Below, piece by piece: positions 1 through 8,338 of a DNA stretch of 64,000 nt. A program made the translations under genes and the position numbers. The first letter of the stretch is position 1, and every line of letters starts with the position of its first letter. This DNA is from Streptosporangium saharense. Lineage in GTDB: Bacteria; Actinomycetota; Actinomycetes; Streptosporangiales; Streptosporangiaceae. Where the stretch lies: contig NZ_JACHJP010000001.1 in the NCBI RefSeq assembly GCF_014203715.1, forward strand, positions 186,001 to 250,000, read 5' to 3'. A model generated the notes under the pieces. That model was not told the DNA's origin. It worked only from the letters and a program-made list of their open reading frames with translations, and did not search any database.

Positions 1-1731
1 TTCACCAAGGCCGCCGACGTCGGCGCCGACCTGGTCGGCAAGGTCGAGCAGGGCATCCCCGAGGACGACCCGCGCAACGCCGCGACCATCGCCGACAACG
101 TGGGCGACAACGTCGGCGACTGCGCCGGTATGGCCGCCGACCTGTTCGAGTCCTACGCGGTCATGCTGGTGGCCAGCCTCATCCTCGGAAAGGTGGCCTT
201 CGGCACCGAGGGCCTGGTCTTCCCGCTGGTCGTGCCCATGATCGGTGTGCTCACCGCCATCATCGGCATCTTCACCACCGCCCCGCGCAAGGGTGACCGC
301 AACGGGATGGCGGCGATCAACAGGGGATTCTTCATCTCCGCGGCCATCTCCGCGATCCTGGTCGCCGTCGCGGCCTACCTGTACCTGCCCAGCAGCTTCT
401 CTGCGCTGAGCGGGGTCGACCCGCAGATCGCCGCGATCACCAGCGACCCCCGGCTGATCGCCATCGGCGCGGTGCTCATCGGTCTGGTGCTGGCCAGTGC
501 CATCCAGATCCTCACCGGCTACTTCACCGAGACCAACCGGCGTCCGGTCAGGGACATCGGCGAGAGCGCCCGCACCGGTCCGGCGACCGTCATCCTGTCC
601 GGCATCAGCGTCGGCCTGGAGTCGGCGGTCTACTCGGCGCTGGTCATCGGTGCCGCCGTCTACGGGGCGTTCCTGCTCGGCTTCGGCAACGTCACGATCG
701 CCCTGTTCGCGGTCGCGCTCGCCGGAACCGGTCTGCTGACCACGGTCGGCGTGATCGTGTCGATGGACACCTTCGGCCCGGTCTCCGACAACGCCCAGGG
801 CATCGCCGAGATGTCCGGCGACGTCGAGGGAGAGGGCGCCAGGGTGCTCACCTCGCTCGACGCGGTCGGCAACACCACCAAGGCCATCACCAAGGGCATC
901 GCGATCGCGACCGCCGTACTCGCCGCGACAGCCCTGTTCGGCGCGTTCAGAACCGCGATCGAGACCCAGCTCGCCTCGGCGTCGCAGGGGGTGAAGGACG
1001 CGCTCGGGTCGTTCGCCACGTTCAACCTGAGCGTCGACTCGCCGAACGTGCTCGTCGGCCTGGTCGTCGGCGCGGCGGTGGTGTTCATGTTCTCCGGCCT
1101 GGCGATCATGGCGGTCGGCAGGGCGGCGGGCCGGGTGGTCTTCGAGGTCCGCGAGCAGTTCCGCACCAAGCCGGGCATCATGGCGGGCACCGAGCTGCCC
1201 GACTACGGCAGGGTCGTGGACATCTGCACCCGTGACTCGCTGCGGGAGCTGGCCACGCCGGGTCTGCTGGCCGTACTCACGCCGATCGCCGTCGGTTTCG
1301 CCCTCGGCTACCCGTCGCTGGGCGCCTTCCTCGCCGGTGCCATCGCCTGCGGCACGCTGATGGCGGTGTTCCTGGCCAACTCGGGCGGCGCCTGGGACAA
1401 CGCGAAGAAGCTGGTCGAGGACGGTCACCACGGGGGCAAGGGGTCGGACGCCCACGAGGCGACGATCATCGGCGACACCGTCGGAGACCCGTTCAAGGAC
1501 ACCGCGGGACCGGCGATCAACCCGCTGCTCAAGGTGATGAACCTGGTGGCGCTGCTGATCGCCCCGGCCGTCGTGATCTACGCCGACAACGTCGCGCTGC
1601 GGACCGGGATCGCCCTGGTCGCGGTGGTCATCGTGGTCGGCGCCGTCGTGGTCTCCAAGCGCAGGTCGGCGAGCATTTCTCCGACCGAGGAGAACCACGT
1701 GGACCGCACGAGGGAGCCGGTCGGAAGCTGA
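1..1731 (+). CDS. hppA: Membrane H+-translocating pyrophosphatase, 5' end outside window
   Basis: Integral membrane pyrophosphatase that couples PPi hydrolysis to proton export. The frame is open from base 1, so this is the C-terminal 576 residues of a longer protein. The PPi/Mg-binding motif DNVGDNVGDC lies near codons 33-42 of the fragment. A second acidic cluster (GGAWDNAKK, then GDTVGDPFKDTAGPAINP) lies near the C-terminus, between many hydrophobic helices. The motif GNTTKA carries Lys where K+-dependent enzymes carry Ala, which marks the K+-independent subclass (family knowledge). The last residues form a charged cytosolic tail. A strong hairpin follows the stop, so the gene ends its own transcript. 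Identity is very secure; only the N-terminus is missing. Confidence 0.97.
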   Translation, partial: FTKAADVGADLVGKVEQGIPEDDPRNAATIADNVGDNVGDCAGMAADLFESYAVMLVASLILGKVAFGTEGLVFPLVVPMIGVLTAIIGIFTTAPRKGDRNGMAAINRGFFISAAISAILVAVAAYLYLPSSFSALSGVDPQIAAITSDPRLIAIGAVLIGLVLASAIQILTGYFTETNRRPVRDIGESARTGPATVILSGISVGLESAVYSALVIGAAVYGAFLLGFGNVTIALFAVALAGTGLLTTVGVIVSMDTFGPVSDNAQGIAEMSGDVEGEGARVLTSLDAVGNTTKAITKGIAIATAVLAATALFGAFRTAIETQLASASQGVKDALGSFATFNLSVDSPNVLVGLVVGAAVVFMFSGLAIMAVGRAAGRVVFEVREQFRTKPGIMAGTELPDYGRVVDICTRDSLRELATPGLLAVLTPIAVGFALGYPSLGAFLAGAIACGTLMAVFLANSGGAWDNAKKLVEDGHHGGKGSDAHEATIIGDTVGDPFKDTAGPAINPLLKVMNLVALLIAPAVVIYADNVALRTGIALVAVVIVVGAVVVSKRRSASISPTEENHVDRTREPVGS

Positions 1732-1747
1732 CGGCCGAACCGGTGTG

Positions 1748-1776
1748 AAGGGGTGCACGGTCACCGTGCACCCCTT
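1748..1776 (+). terminator. Intrinsic terminator after hppA
   Basis: A perfect 14-bp inverted repeat (AAGGGGTGCACGGT, one central base, then its complement ending in CCCCTT) starts 17 bases after the hppA stop. A short T run follows. It separates hppA from the next small operon. Confidence 0.85.
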
Positions 1777-1814
1777 TGCCGTCAAGGGGACCCCTCGGTG
1801 GAAGACTGACCCGT

Positions 1815-1919
1815 ATGGAACAGCAGCCCTCAGGAGGCAGAACGCTCGTGATCATCCTGTTGGCGATGGTCGTGGTCTTCGCGGCGATCGTCGGCCTGGC
1901 GACGTGGGCGTCGAGGTGA
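1815..1919 (+). CDS. 34-residue single-pass membrane protein upstream of sixA
   Basis: A small ATG-started frame of 34 codons. The first ten residues are polar (MEQQPSGGRT). One hydrophobic helix of about 20 residues follows (LVIILLAMVVVFAAIVGLA), and the protein ends TWASR. Its TGA overlaps the GTG start of sixA (GTGA), a typical sign of translational coupling. No strong Shine-Dalgarno is seen before the ATG. I recognise no family. It could be a membrane peptide working with SixA, or a small conserved actinobacterial protein of unknown role. The clean transmembrane pattern and the 4-bp overlap support a real gene, but codon evidence is limited at this size. Confidence 0.6.
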   Translation: MEQQPSGGRTLVIILLAMVVVFAAIVGLATWASR

Positions 1920-2389
1920 GCGGGACGCGGACGCTGGTCGTCCTCAGGCACGCGAAGGCGGCGCACGTCCCCGGTCTCGCCGACCGGGAGCGGCCCCTCA
2001 CCGATCGCGGGCGCCGCGACGCCGACCGGGTCGCGCGGACCCTCACGGACCTGGGCGTCCAGCCCGACCTGGTGCTCTGCTCGCCGTCCGTGCGGACCAG
2101 GCAGACCGCCGAGCTGGCGCTGCCGGGCGCGGACGTCGTCTACGAGTCCGAGATCTACGAGGCCTACGCCGACGAGCTGCTCGCCCTCCTGCGGCGCGGC
2201 GACCCCGAGGCCCGCACGCTGGTCCTGGTCGGGCACAACCCCGGTGTCCACGAGCTGGTCCAGCTCCTCACCACGAGAGACGACGAGGGCTTCCCGCCCG
2301 GCGCGTTCGCGGTCATCGAGACCGACGACGAGTGGTCCGGCCTCGACTCCGGGCGTGCCGTCGCGCGCTGGAGCCCGAAGGAGCAGTAG
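1916..2389 (+). CDS. sixA: SixA-type phosphohistidine phosphatase (histidine phosphatase superfamily)
   Basis: A 157-residue cytosolic protein of the histidine phosphatase (phosphoglycerate mutase-like) superfamily. The catalytic RHAK motif is at residues 11-14, with His12 as the expected phospho-acceptor. The second active-site His lies in VGHNPGVHEL in the C-terminal half. Length and layout match SixA, which removes phosphate from phosphohistidine, classically on HPt domains; the substrate here is unknown. I chose the GTG at 1916 because it sits just before LVVLRHAK and overlaps the stop of the small membrane ORF. An upstream in-frame GTG at 1745 would place the terminator hairpin inside the gene. 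The FUSC gene follows after 15 bases and may be cotranscribed. Confidence 0.85.
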   Translation: MSGTRTLVVLRHAKAAHVPGLADRERPLTDRGRRDADRVARTLTDLGVQPDLVLCSPSVRTRQTAELALPGADVVYESEIYEAYADELLALLRRGDPEARTLVLVGHNPGVHELVQLLTTRDDEGFPPGAFAVIETDDEWSGLDSGRAVARWSPKEQ

Positions 2390-2404
2390 GAAACACGGGG
2401 TGGC

Positions 2405-4492
2405 ATGCGCAGGATCGCCGGGGCGCTACGCGGTGACTTCGCGCTGGCCGCGCGTCCCGCGTGGGGGTACGGCCTGCTGTGCGCCCTGGCCATCTGCCTG
2501 CCGCTGGTCGCCGGGGTCCTCTCCGGTCACGTCCGGGAGGGCGCGGCGGCGGCCCTGGGCGGTTATCTCACCGTCTTCGGCGACGCCCCCGGCCTGCCGT
2601 ACGGCGCGCGGGCCAGGAAGCTGCTGCTCACCGCGCTGATGGCCACGCTCGGGGTGGGGCTCGGGCAGCTGATCCAGCCGTGGCCGTGGCTCGCCGCCGT
2701 CGTGATCGGCCTGGTCGCCGCGGCCGGGGCGGTCTGGCCGGTGATCAACACTCCGGCCGTGCTCGCGGTGACCCTGACCTACTTCGCCCCGATGGGGATG
2801 AGTCTGCCCGCCCGGATGGCGATCACCGTGGCGGGTGGCCTGCTGATCACGGCGCTGGTCCTGGTGCTGTGGCCGGTGCGCCGCCTCCAGCCGCTGCGCA
2901 CGGCCTTCGAGGAGGCCGGTACGGCGCTGGCGGATCTCCTGGTCGCGGCGGGACGCGCCCCGCTGTCCGACGAGAGCTGGGAGTCGCTGCGGCGCGAGGC
3001 CGTGACGACCCACGACGACGCCTCCCGGGCCTTCTCCCTCTACCGGGTCTCGCAGGAGGACGACAGGGCCCTCGAACGGCTGCTGACCACCATGGACCGG
3101 ATCTTCCGCGAGACCATCGCGCTCCGGGTGCTGCGGGTGGCCGCCGTACAGGAGGATCCGGAGGGCGAGTGGGTCGGGGTGCTCGACGAGACGACCGAGG
3201 CGCTGGCCCACGCGCTGCGGGGGGCGGTCACCCGAGGTGGCCCGGTCACGGTGCCCGAGGCTATGGACGCCGTCGGACGCTTCGCCGACCTGAACGAGGA
3301 GGTCCGCAGGGCCGCCCACGCCAGGAGGACGCCGCTGCCGGTGGCCGTACTGCTCGGGCAGATCCGCCGCTGCCTCGACCGGATCGGCACGGCGGTGCGG
3401 TCGATCTCCCAGCAGGCGGAGGAGGCGGTCGAGGTCGGCCCGCGCCTGCCCAGGTTCACCCGCCCGCGCCGCCCGGTCTTCTCCACCGGCCACCATCCGG
3501 TACGGCTCGGCCTCGCGGTGACGCTGGCGATGGCGCTGATGCTGCTGACCCACGAGCACTACGCCAAGTGGTTCGTGGTGACCGTGCTGGTCAGCCTCCG
3601 TCCCGCCTACCGTGACACGGTCGACCGGGTGACGCTGCGGGGGATCGGCACCGCGGTCGGGGCGGCGGGGGCGGCCGTCGTGCTCGCGATCGCGCCCGGC
3701 CACACCTACCTGATCGTGTTCATCGGGCTCTGCGCGCTGCTGGGGTTCGCGTTCAGGGGCGTCAGCTACGGCTACTGGACGATGTTCGCCACGCCTCTTT
3801 CGCTGATGCTGTCGGACTTCACGCTGCCGCTGGACTGGGGAGCGGCGGCGGCCAGGGTGACGCTCACGGCCGCCGGTGGGGCGCTGGCGCTGGTCTTCGC
3901 GCGGCTGCTGTGGCCCAGGGGGCACCGGGCCAGCCTGACCGGCAGGATCGTGGACACCCTCGAACGGCACGCGGCGCTGGTGCGCGCCCTGGTCGACAGG
4001 GACTCCAAGAAGGTCCTGGAGCGGGTCTCCAAGGCCTCGGAGGCGGCGCACCTGCTCGCCGACTCCCTCGACCGGCTGGACAAGGAGCCGGGGGGAAGCG
4101 CCCCGCAGCGGCTCAGGGACGCCGTGACGGCCGCCAGACGGGTGCGGGACAACGCCCTGGCGCTGCTGGCCGTACCGGCGCCGGTCGAGGAGTCGGGGCC
4201 GACGGTCGCGCTCCTGGACATGGTCGCCGACCGGCTTGAGGACGTCGCCGAGGCGGTCAGGACGGGCCGGCCACTGAAGCGGGCCGACGACTTCGACCAC
4301 GTGCTCGACGAGCTCGGCGCACACGTCGAGCGGCTCGCCGAGCGCCGTCTCGACGAGGTTGCCGAGGGGGCGGCCGACCGGATGACCGGGGTGCGCCGGG
4401 GCATCATGCACGCCGCCGCCGCACGGCCCGCCCTGAACGCGCTCGGCACCGAGGCGCTCAAACTGGCCTCGCTCACCGCCCCGCGCACCTGA
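2405..4492 (+). CDS. FUSC-family membrane protein (aromatic acid exporter-like)
   Basis: A 695-residue membrane protein with two hydrophobic blocks of several helices each, near residues 20-155 and 355-505. A soluble linker lies between them and a long charged helical C-terminal region follows. This duplicated TM-soluble-TM layout is that of the FUSC (fusaric acid resistance / AaeB-like) family, which exports aromatic or other small acids. The substrate cannot be read from sequence. The ATG at 2405 follows sixA closely on the same strand, so the two may form one transcript. The gene ends 10 bases from the convergent serB with no clear terminator between. Confidence 0.85.
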   Translation: MRRIAGALRGDFALAARPAWGYGLLCALAICLPLVAGVLSGHVREGAAAALGGYLTVFGDAPGLPYGARARKLLLTALMATLGVGLGQLIQPWPWLAAVVIGLVAAAGAVWPVINTPAVLAVTLTYFAPMGMSLPARMAITVAGGLLITALVLVLWPVRRLQPLRTAFEEAGTALADLLVAAGRAPLSDESWESLRREAVTTHDDASRAFSLYRVSQEDDRALERLLTTMDRIFRETIALRVLRVAAVQEDPEGEWVGVLDETTEALAHALRGAVTRGGPVTVPEAMDAVGRFADLNEEVRRAAHARRTPLPVAVLLGQIRRCLDRIGTAVRSISQQAEEAVEVGPRLPRFTRPRRPVFSTGHHPVRLGLAVTLAMALMLLTHEHYAKWFVVTVLVSLRPAYRDTVDRVTLRGIGTAVGAAGAAVVLAIAPGHTYLIVFIGLCALLGFAFRGVSYGYWTMFATPLSLMLSDFTLPLDWGAAAARVTLTAAGGALALVFARLLWPRGHRASLTGRIVDTLERHAALVRALVDRDSKKVLERVSKASEAAHLLADSLDRLDKEPGGSAPQRLRDAVTAARRVRDNALALLAVPAPVEESGPTVALLDMVADRLEDVAEAVRTGRPLKRADDFDHVLDELGAHVERLAERRLDEVAEGAADRMTGVRRGIMHAAAARPALNALGTEALKLASLTAPRT

Positions 4493-4502
4493 ACCGGTCG
4501 GA

Positions 4503-5720
4503 TCAGGCGGTGACGACGCCGTCCTCGGCGTCGGCGGCCTCGACCTCGGCGCGCGGGATGCCCAGCAGGTAGAGGATCGCGTCGAGGTAGGGCACGTTGA
4601 CCGCGGTGTCGGCGGCCTGGCGGACCACCGGCTTGGCGTTGAACGCGATGCCCAGCCCCGCCGCCGCGATCATGTCCAGGTCGTTGGCGCCGTCGCCGAT
4701 GGCCACGGTCTGGCTGATCGGGATGCCCGCCTCACGCGCGAAGCGCTCCAGCGCCCGCGCCTTGCCGGGACGGTCCACGATCTCGCCGATGACCCGGCCG
4801 GTGAGCAGGCCGTCGACCACCTCAAGCGTGTTGGCCGCCGAGTAGTCGATGCCGAGGTCCTCGACGAGGGCGTCGGTGAGCTGGGTGAAGCCGCCGCTGA
4901 CGATCGCGAAACGGTAGTCGAGCCGCTTGAGCGTGCGCACCAGCGTGCGGGCGCCGGGGGTCAGCACGAGCTCCTTGCGGACCTTCTCGAAGGTCTCCTC
5001 GCGCAGACCGGCCAGCAGCGCGACCCTGCGGCGCAGCGACTCGGCGAAGTCGAGCTCCCCGCGCATCGCCTCCTCGGTGACCCTGGCCACCTCCTCAAGG
5101 CAGCCCGCGTGCGCGGCCAGCAGCTCGATCACCTCGGCCTGGATGAGAGTGGAGTCCACGTCCATCACGATCAGCCGCTTGGCCCTGCGGTGCAGGCCGC
5201 TGCGCTGGACCGCGACGTCCACCTGCTGGGCCGCTGCCTCGATGGCCAGCTCGGCGCGGAGCGTGTCGGGGTCGGCCCCGGAGACCGCCAGCTCGAAGCA
5301 GGTCACCGGGTAGTTCGACAACCGTTCGATCCGGTCGATGTTGGCGCCCGCCGCGGCGATCCGGCCGGAGATGCCCGCCATCGCGGCCGGCTGCAGGGGC
5401 GAGCCGAGGACGGTCACGTGCAGCCGTCCGCGCCTGCGCTTCTCCTGCAGGTCCGAGCCGGTGGACAGCTCGACCTCAAGGCCAAGGTCCCCCGCGGTCC
5501 GCTCGACGGCGGTCCACAGGGCGCCGAGCGTGCCACCGGTCCCGGTCGGGGTGTCGCCCGCGTAGGCGACGAGGACGCCGAGGGTGAGCCTGCCGCGGAT
5601 GACGACCTGTTCGACGTCGGCGACGACTATGGGAAAGCCGGACAGGACGGAGAAGAGCCGCGAGGTTACCCCTGGGCGGTCCGGTCCGGACAACGTGATC
5701 AGAAGCGTGCGCTGGTTCAT
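4503..5720 (-). CDS. serB: Phosphoserine phosphatase with N-terminal ACT domains
   Basis: A 405-residue enzyme for the last step of L-serine synthesis (phosphoserine to serine). The HAD catalytic motif VMDVDSTL places the nucleophile Asp near residue 187 and the acid Asp at 189. Later HAD motifs are SGGFTQLTD and GDGANDLDM. About 170 residues precede the HAD domain and form two ACT-like regulatory domains (start TLLITLSGPDRPGV), as in mycobacterial SerB2, where they bind serine. It ends 10 bases from the convergent FUSC gene. The divergent OlsB-like gene starts about 115 bases from its ATG, so the gap holds both promoters. Confidence 0.95.
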   Translation of the reverse strand: MNQRTLLITLSGPDRPGVTSRLFSVLSGFPIVVADVEQVVIRGRLTLGVLVAYAGDTPTGTGGTLGALWTAVERTAGDLGLEVELSTGSDLQEKRRRGRLHVTVLGSPLQPAAMAGISGRIAAAGANIDRIERLSNYPVTCFELAVSGADPDTLRAELAIEAAAQQVDVAVQRSGLHRRAKRLIVMDVDSTLIQAEVIELLAAHAGCLEEVARVTEEAMRGELDFAESLRRRVALLAGLREETFEKVRKELVLTPGARTLVRTLKRLDYRFAIVSGGFTQLTDALVEDLGIDYSAANTLEVVDGLLTGRVIGEIVDRPGKARALERFAREAGIPISQTVAIGDGANDLDMIAAAGLGIAFNAKPVVRQAADTAVNVPYLDAILYLLGIPRAEVEAADAEDGVVTA

Positions 5721-5835
5721 CGGTATCTACGCTACTTGGCCCCCAAAACGATCGTGAATGCGGTTCATCATCCGGACGCCTGGCGTTCGCGGCGCCCTCC
5801 CGTTCCACGTCATCTGGCCCTGCCTTCATATCGTC

Positions 5836-6558
5836 ATGACGACCACACCCGCGCGGCAGCGGGCCGCCCGTTACACCGTCGGACTGGCCGGCACCGCCGC
5901 CGACATGCGGGAGGCACAACGCCTGCGTCACCAGGTGTTCGCCGAGGAGCTGGGCGCCCGGCTGGACACCCCCATAACCGGTCTCGACGTCGATCCGCTC
6001 GACGCCTACTGCGACCACCTCCTCGTACGGCACGGCGACACCGGTGAGGTCGTGGGCACCTACCGGCTGCTGTCCCCCCGCAGGGCCGACCGGCTGCACG
6101 CCGACGCGGGCTTCGACCTTCGTCCGCTGGACGGCGTCAGGGCGAGCATGGTCGAGGCGGCCAGGGCCTGTGTGCGCGCCGACCACCGCTGCGGCGCCGT
6201 GATCGGGCTGATGTGGACGGCCATCGCGCGCTACGTGGTCGCCGGGGGACACCGGTGGATCGCGGGTAGCTGCTCGGTCCCGGTCTCCGGGGTCACCGGG
6301 GTCGCCGAGATCATGCGGCGGCTCCCGCTGTGCCCTCCCGAGTACCGCGTCACCCCACGCCGCCCCTGGCGCGGGACCAGAGCACGCGGCACGGGGACGG
6401 TTCCCGCGCCGCTCAGGGGCTACGCCAGGATGGGCGCCTGGGTCTGCGGGCCGCCCGCGCACAACCCCGACCTCGGCACCGCGGACTTCTTCGTGCTGCT
6501 GTCGATGGCGAACCTGGACCCCCGGTACCGCCGGCACTTCCTGGGAGCCCCGTCATGA
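5836..6558 (+). CDS. OlsB-like N-acyltransferase (ornithine-acyl-ACP acyltransferase family)
   Basis: A 240-residue GNAT-fold acyltransferase of the OlsB / hemolysin-like family. Recognisable blocks are RLRHQVFAEELG, then CDHLLVRHGDTGEVVGTYRLL, then a MVEAARACVRADHR segment. In the ornithine-lipid pathway OlsB joins a 3-hydroxy fatty acid to the alpha-amine of ornithine to give lyso-ornithine lipid. The ATG at 5836 is preferred: 26 extra residues from an upstream ATG (5758) look unlike the family. The stop overlaps the ATG of the next acyltransferase (ATGA), which supports a two-step lipid pathway. The amino acid used (ornithine, lysine or glutamine) is not decided by the sequence. Confidence 0.75.
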   Translation: MTTTPARQRAARYTVGLAGTAADMREAQRLRHQVFAEELGARLDTPITGLDVDPLDAYCDHLLVRHGDTGEVVGTYRLLSPRRADRLHADAGFDLRPLDGVRASMVEAARACVRADHRCGAVIGLMWTAIARYVVAGGHRWIAGSCSVPVSGVTGVAEIMRRLPLCPPEYRVTPRRPWRGTRARGTGTVPAPLRGYARMGAWVCGPPAHNPDLGTADFFVLLSMANLDPRYRRHFLGAPS

Positions 6559-7418
6559 CCGCGTGGTCCCCCGAGGCGCCGTGCCGGTCGGGCACCTGCC
6601 TGACCCCGCGGGGCCCCACGGTCGCCGCGCCGCTCAGGGCGCTGCGCCTGGTGGCGTTCTCGCTGGTCGTCCTCGCGGGCGCGGTGCTCTCCCTGCCCGC
6701 CAGGCTTCTCGGTACGGCGGAGCGCGCACGGCTGGCGAGCGGCTGGTCCAGGCTCGCGCTGTGGACCCTCGGCGTCCGGATCGCGGCCAGGGCGGGCTTC
6801 GCCTTCCTCGCGGGCTCGGCGGCGGGGCTGCGCGCCCTGCCCGTCTCCGGGGTGGCGCCGTTGATCGTCTCCAACCACGTGTCGTGGCTCGACCCGCTCG
6901 TCATGATGGCCGTGGCGCCGTGCCGCGTGTTGGCCGGGCGGGAGGTGCGTGACCGGCCGCTGGTCGGGGAGCTGGCCGTCGGCGCCGGGGCGCTGCTCAT
7001 CGACGGGCGCGGGCCGTACACGCTGCCCGAGGCGGTCGCCGGGGTGGCCAGGGCGCTGGAGGAGGGCGACCCGGTCGCGGCCTTCCCCGAGGGCGCCAGG
7101 TGGTGCGGCAGGGAGATGGGGGTGTTCAGGCGCGCGGTGTTCCAGGCGGCGCTGGACGCCGGGGCGCCGGTCAGGCCGGTCGCGATGCGGTATCTGGGCC
7201 CCGGCGGGGTCCCCGCGGCGGAGGCGGCCCACGTGGGCGACGACTCGCTGGGCGCCTCGGTCCTGCGGGTGGCCGGGCTGCGCGGGCTGACCGTCGAGGT
7301 GACGCTGCTGCCCCCGGTCCAGGCCCGTGACCGCAGGGCGCTGGCGTGGGCCGCGGAGTCGTCGATCGCCTCCGTGGTGATCGCACCGACCGTTCACGGC
7401 GCCCGGGTGGCCGCCTGA
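6555..7418 (+). CDS. OlsA-like 1-acyl-glycerol-3-phosphate acyltransferase (PlsC family)
   Basis: A 287-residue membrane-associated acyltransferase. An N-terminal hydrophobic segment is followed by the catalytic HX4D motif in NHVSWLD and the downstream FPEGAR block, both hallmarks of the PlsC family. Its ATG overlaps the stop of the OlsB-like gene, so the likely role is OlsA: adding the second acyl chain to lyso-ornithine lipid. A general lysophosphatidic acid acyltransferase is the alternative. The gene ends at a hairpin shared with the convergent PASTA gene. Confidence 0.78.
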   Translation: MTAWSPEAPCRSGTCLTPRGPTVAAPLRALRLVAFSLVVLAGAVLSLPARLLGTAERARLASGWSRLALWTLGVRIAARAGFAFLAGSAAGLRALPVSGVAPLIVSNHVSWLDPLVMMAVAPCRVLAGREVRDRPLVGELAVGAGALLIDGRGPYTLPEAVAGVARALEEGDPVAAFPEGARWCGREMGVFRRAVFQAALDAGAPVRPVAMRYLGPGGVPAAEAAHVGDDSLGASVLRVAGLRGLTVEVTLLPPVQARDRRALAWAAESSIASVVIAPTVHGARVAA

Positions 7419-7425
7419 CGCCACA

Positions 7426-7442
7426 GAGCGGCTCGGCCGCTC
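7426..7442. terminator. Short hairpin between convergent OlsA-like and PASTA genes
   Basis: Perfect 7-bp stem GAGCGGC / GCCGCTC with a 3-base loop, placed between two convergent stops. It may serve both directions. No U-tract is seen. Confidence 0.5.
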
Positions 7443-7752
7443 ACGGAGCCTGGGCGGCCGCCTGATCGTCGCCGGGTAGCTCCACCGCGAGTGTGCCGGG
7501 CGGCGGGACCGGGTCGCGGGGCTCACGGACCCCACCCTCGCCGGGGTCGTGGCGCACCCACACGGTCACCGTGCCCCAGCGCTCGATCCTGCTGCCCGGG
7601 GGTGGCTGCTGGGCCACCACGACGCCGTCCATGACCGGGTGCGGGCTGTCGGGGTCCGGCCCCTGCAGGAGCACCCCGGCGTCGTGCCCGGCCAGCCAGG
7701 CGTTCAGCGCCTGGCTGCCGCGGAAGTCGGGAACCACCACGAAGTCAGTCAA
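7441..7752 (-). CDS. Solo PASTA-domain protein
   Basis: A 103-residue protein made of little more than one PASTA-like domain. It begins FVVVPDFRGSQALNAWL and runs through VVAQQPPPGSRIERWGTVTVWV, the usual valine-proline start and G-x-x-V end. A proline- and acid-rich tail of about 35 residues follows. PASTA domains normally sit on the outside of Ser/Thr kinases or penicillin-binding proteins and bind muropeptides. Here there is no signal peptide, membrane helix or kinase domain, so a cytosolic role is implied. It is divergent from the RHH-VOC-MFS cassette with about 75 bases between starts. Family call is fair; function unknown. Confidence 0.65.
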   Translation of the reverse strand: MTDFVVVPDFRGSQALNAWLAGHDAGVLLQGPDPDSPHPVMDGVVVAQQPPPGSRIERWGTVTVWVRHDPGEGGVREPRDPVPPPGTLAVELPGDDQAAAQAP

Positions 7753-7803
7753 ATCTCGTCACCCGCGTCAATCGTACGCCAGGAGAGTCGCTGTTCACTA
7801 GAT

Positions 7804-7819
7804 TGCTAGCATGCTAGCA
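7804..7819. promoter_or_regulatory. 16-bp palindrome at the start of the RHH gene: candidate operator and leaderless promoter
   Basis: TGCTAGCATGCTAGCA is a perfect palindrome and also two direct copies of TGCTAGCA, the kind of site ribbon-helix-helix dimers bind. The -10-like TAGCAT at 7815-7820 lies 7 bases before the ATG, so transcripts would be leaderless or nearly so. A protein bound here would cover the promoter. It also lies in the divergent interval with the PASTA gene. Confidence 0.65.
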
Positions 7820-7827
7820 TCGGCCAC

Positions 7828-7992
7828 ATGGGCGGCGCTGAGGTCAAGCAGTTCAACGTGTACCTGCCGGTCGAGCTGATCAAGCAGGTCAAACATCACG
7901 CGATCGAGACGGGCACGTCCCTGTCGGCGCTGGTCGCCGACGCGCTGCGCGTCTATCTCGACGCGCAGGGACCTTCGGAAGAGGAGAGATGA
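7828..7992 (+). CDS. 54-residue ribbon-helix-helix (CopG-like) regulator
   Basis: A small protein with the ribbon-helix-helix pattern: beta strand [11 protein letters not shown], helix [13 protein letters not shown], then helix [17 protein letters not shown] and a short acidic tail. Such proteins bind DNA as dimers and often repress their own operon. The ATG at 7828 has no Shine-Dalgarno but follows a -10-like element by 7 bases, which fits a leaderless start. The stop is one base before the VOC gene. A toxin-antitoxin antitoxin was considered, but the following genes are a VOC protein and an exporter, so a resistance-cassette repressor is more likely. Confidence 0.7.
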   Translation: MGGAEVKQFNVYLPVELIKQVKHHAIETGTSLSALVADALRVYLDAQGPSEEER

Positions 7993-7993
7993 C

Positions 7994-8338
7994 ATGGCGA
8001 CAACCGGAGTCGAGGCGGTGTTCCTGGAGACCCACAACTGGGGAAGGGCCGCGAGGTTCCTCCAGGCGCTGGGGTTCGAGCTTGAGGTCTCCACAGGAGA
8101 CGGCTCGGGGGTGTTCCGCAACGGCGGGGGTGCCTTCCTCGTCGTCGCGGAGGTCCCCGAGGACCGCGAGCCCGGGGTCCAGGTCGCGCTGCGGGTGCCC
8201 GACGCGGACGCCTTCCACGCCGGTCCCGACGTCGAGGTGGTGACCCCGTTCGAGGACACCCACTACGGGACCAGGGAGATGACCGTCAGGGACCCCGACG
8301 GGCGGCTGTGGAGCCTGCAGGCTCCCGCGAAGGGATGA
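7994..8338 (+). CDS. VOC-superfamily protein (glyoxalase / bleomycin-resistance-like)
   Basis: A 114-residue vicinal-oxygen-chelate fold protein. The N-terminal pattern VFLETHNWGRAARFLQALGFE and the C-terminal YGTREMTVRDPDGRLWSLQ are typical. The His near residue 12 and the acidic residues near the end are possible metal ligands. Members include glyoxalases, dioxygenases and proteins that sequester bleomycin-type or other drugs. It sits between an RHH regulator and a DHA2 exporter and overlaps the exporter start by 4 bases. Drug binding or detoxification coupled to export is the natural reading, which is an inference. Confidence 0.8.
   Translation: MATTGVEAVFLETHNWGRAARFLQALGFELEVSTGDGSGVFRNGGGAFLVVAEVPEDREPGVQVALRVPDADAFHAGPDVEVVTPFEDTHYGTREMTVRDPDGRLWSLQAPAKG

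Noticed and set aside
2426-4411. 661-codon open frame antisense to the FUSC gene
   Set aside because: Its product is Arg/Gly/His-rich without hydrophobic order, as expected for the complement of a GC-rich gene. The FUSC frame has clear membrane helices.
7828-8338. Toxin-antitoxin pair (RHH + VOC)
   Set aside because: The second protein has the VOC fold, not a toxin fold, and the third gene is an exporter.
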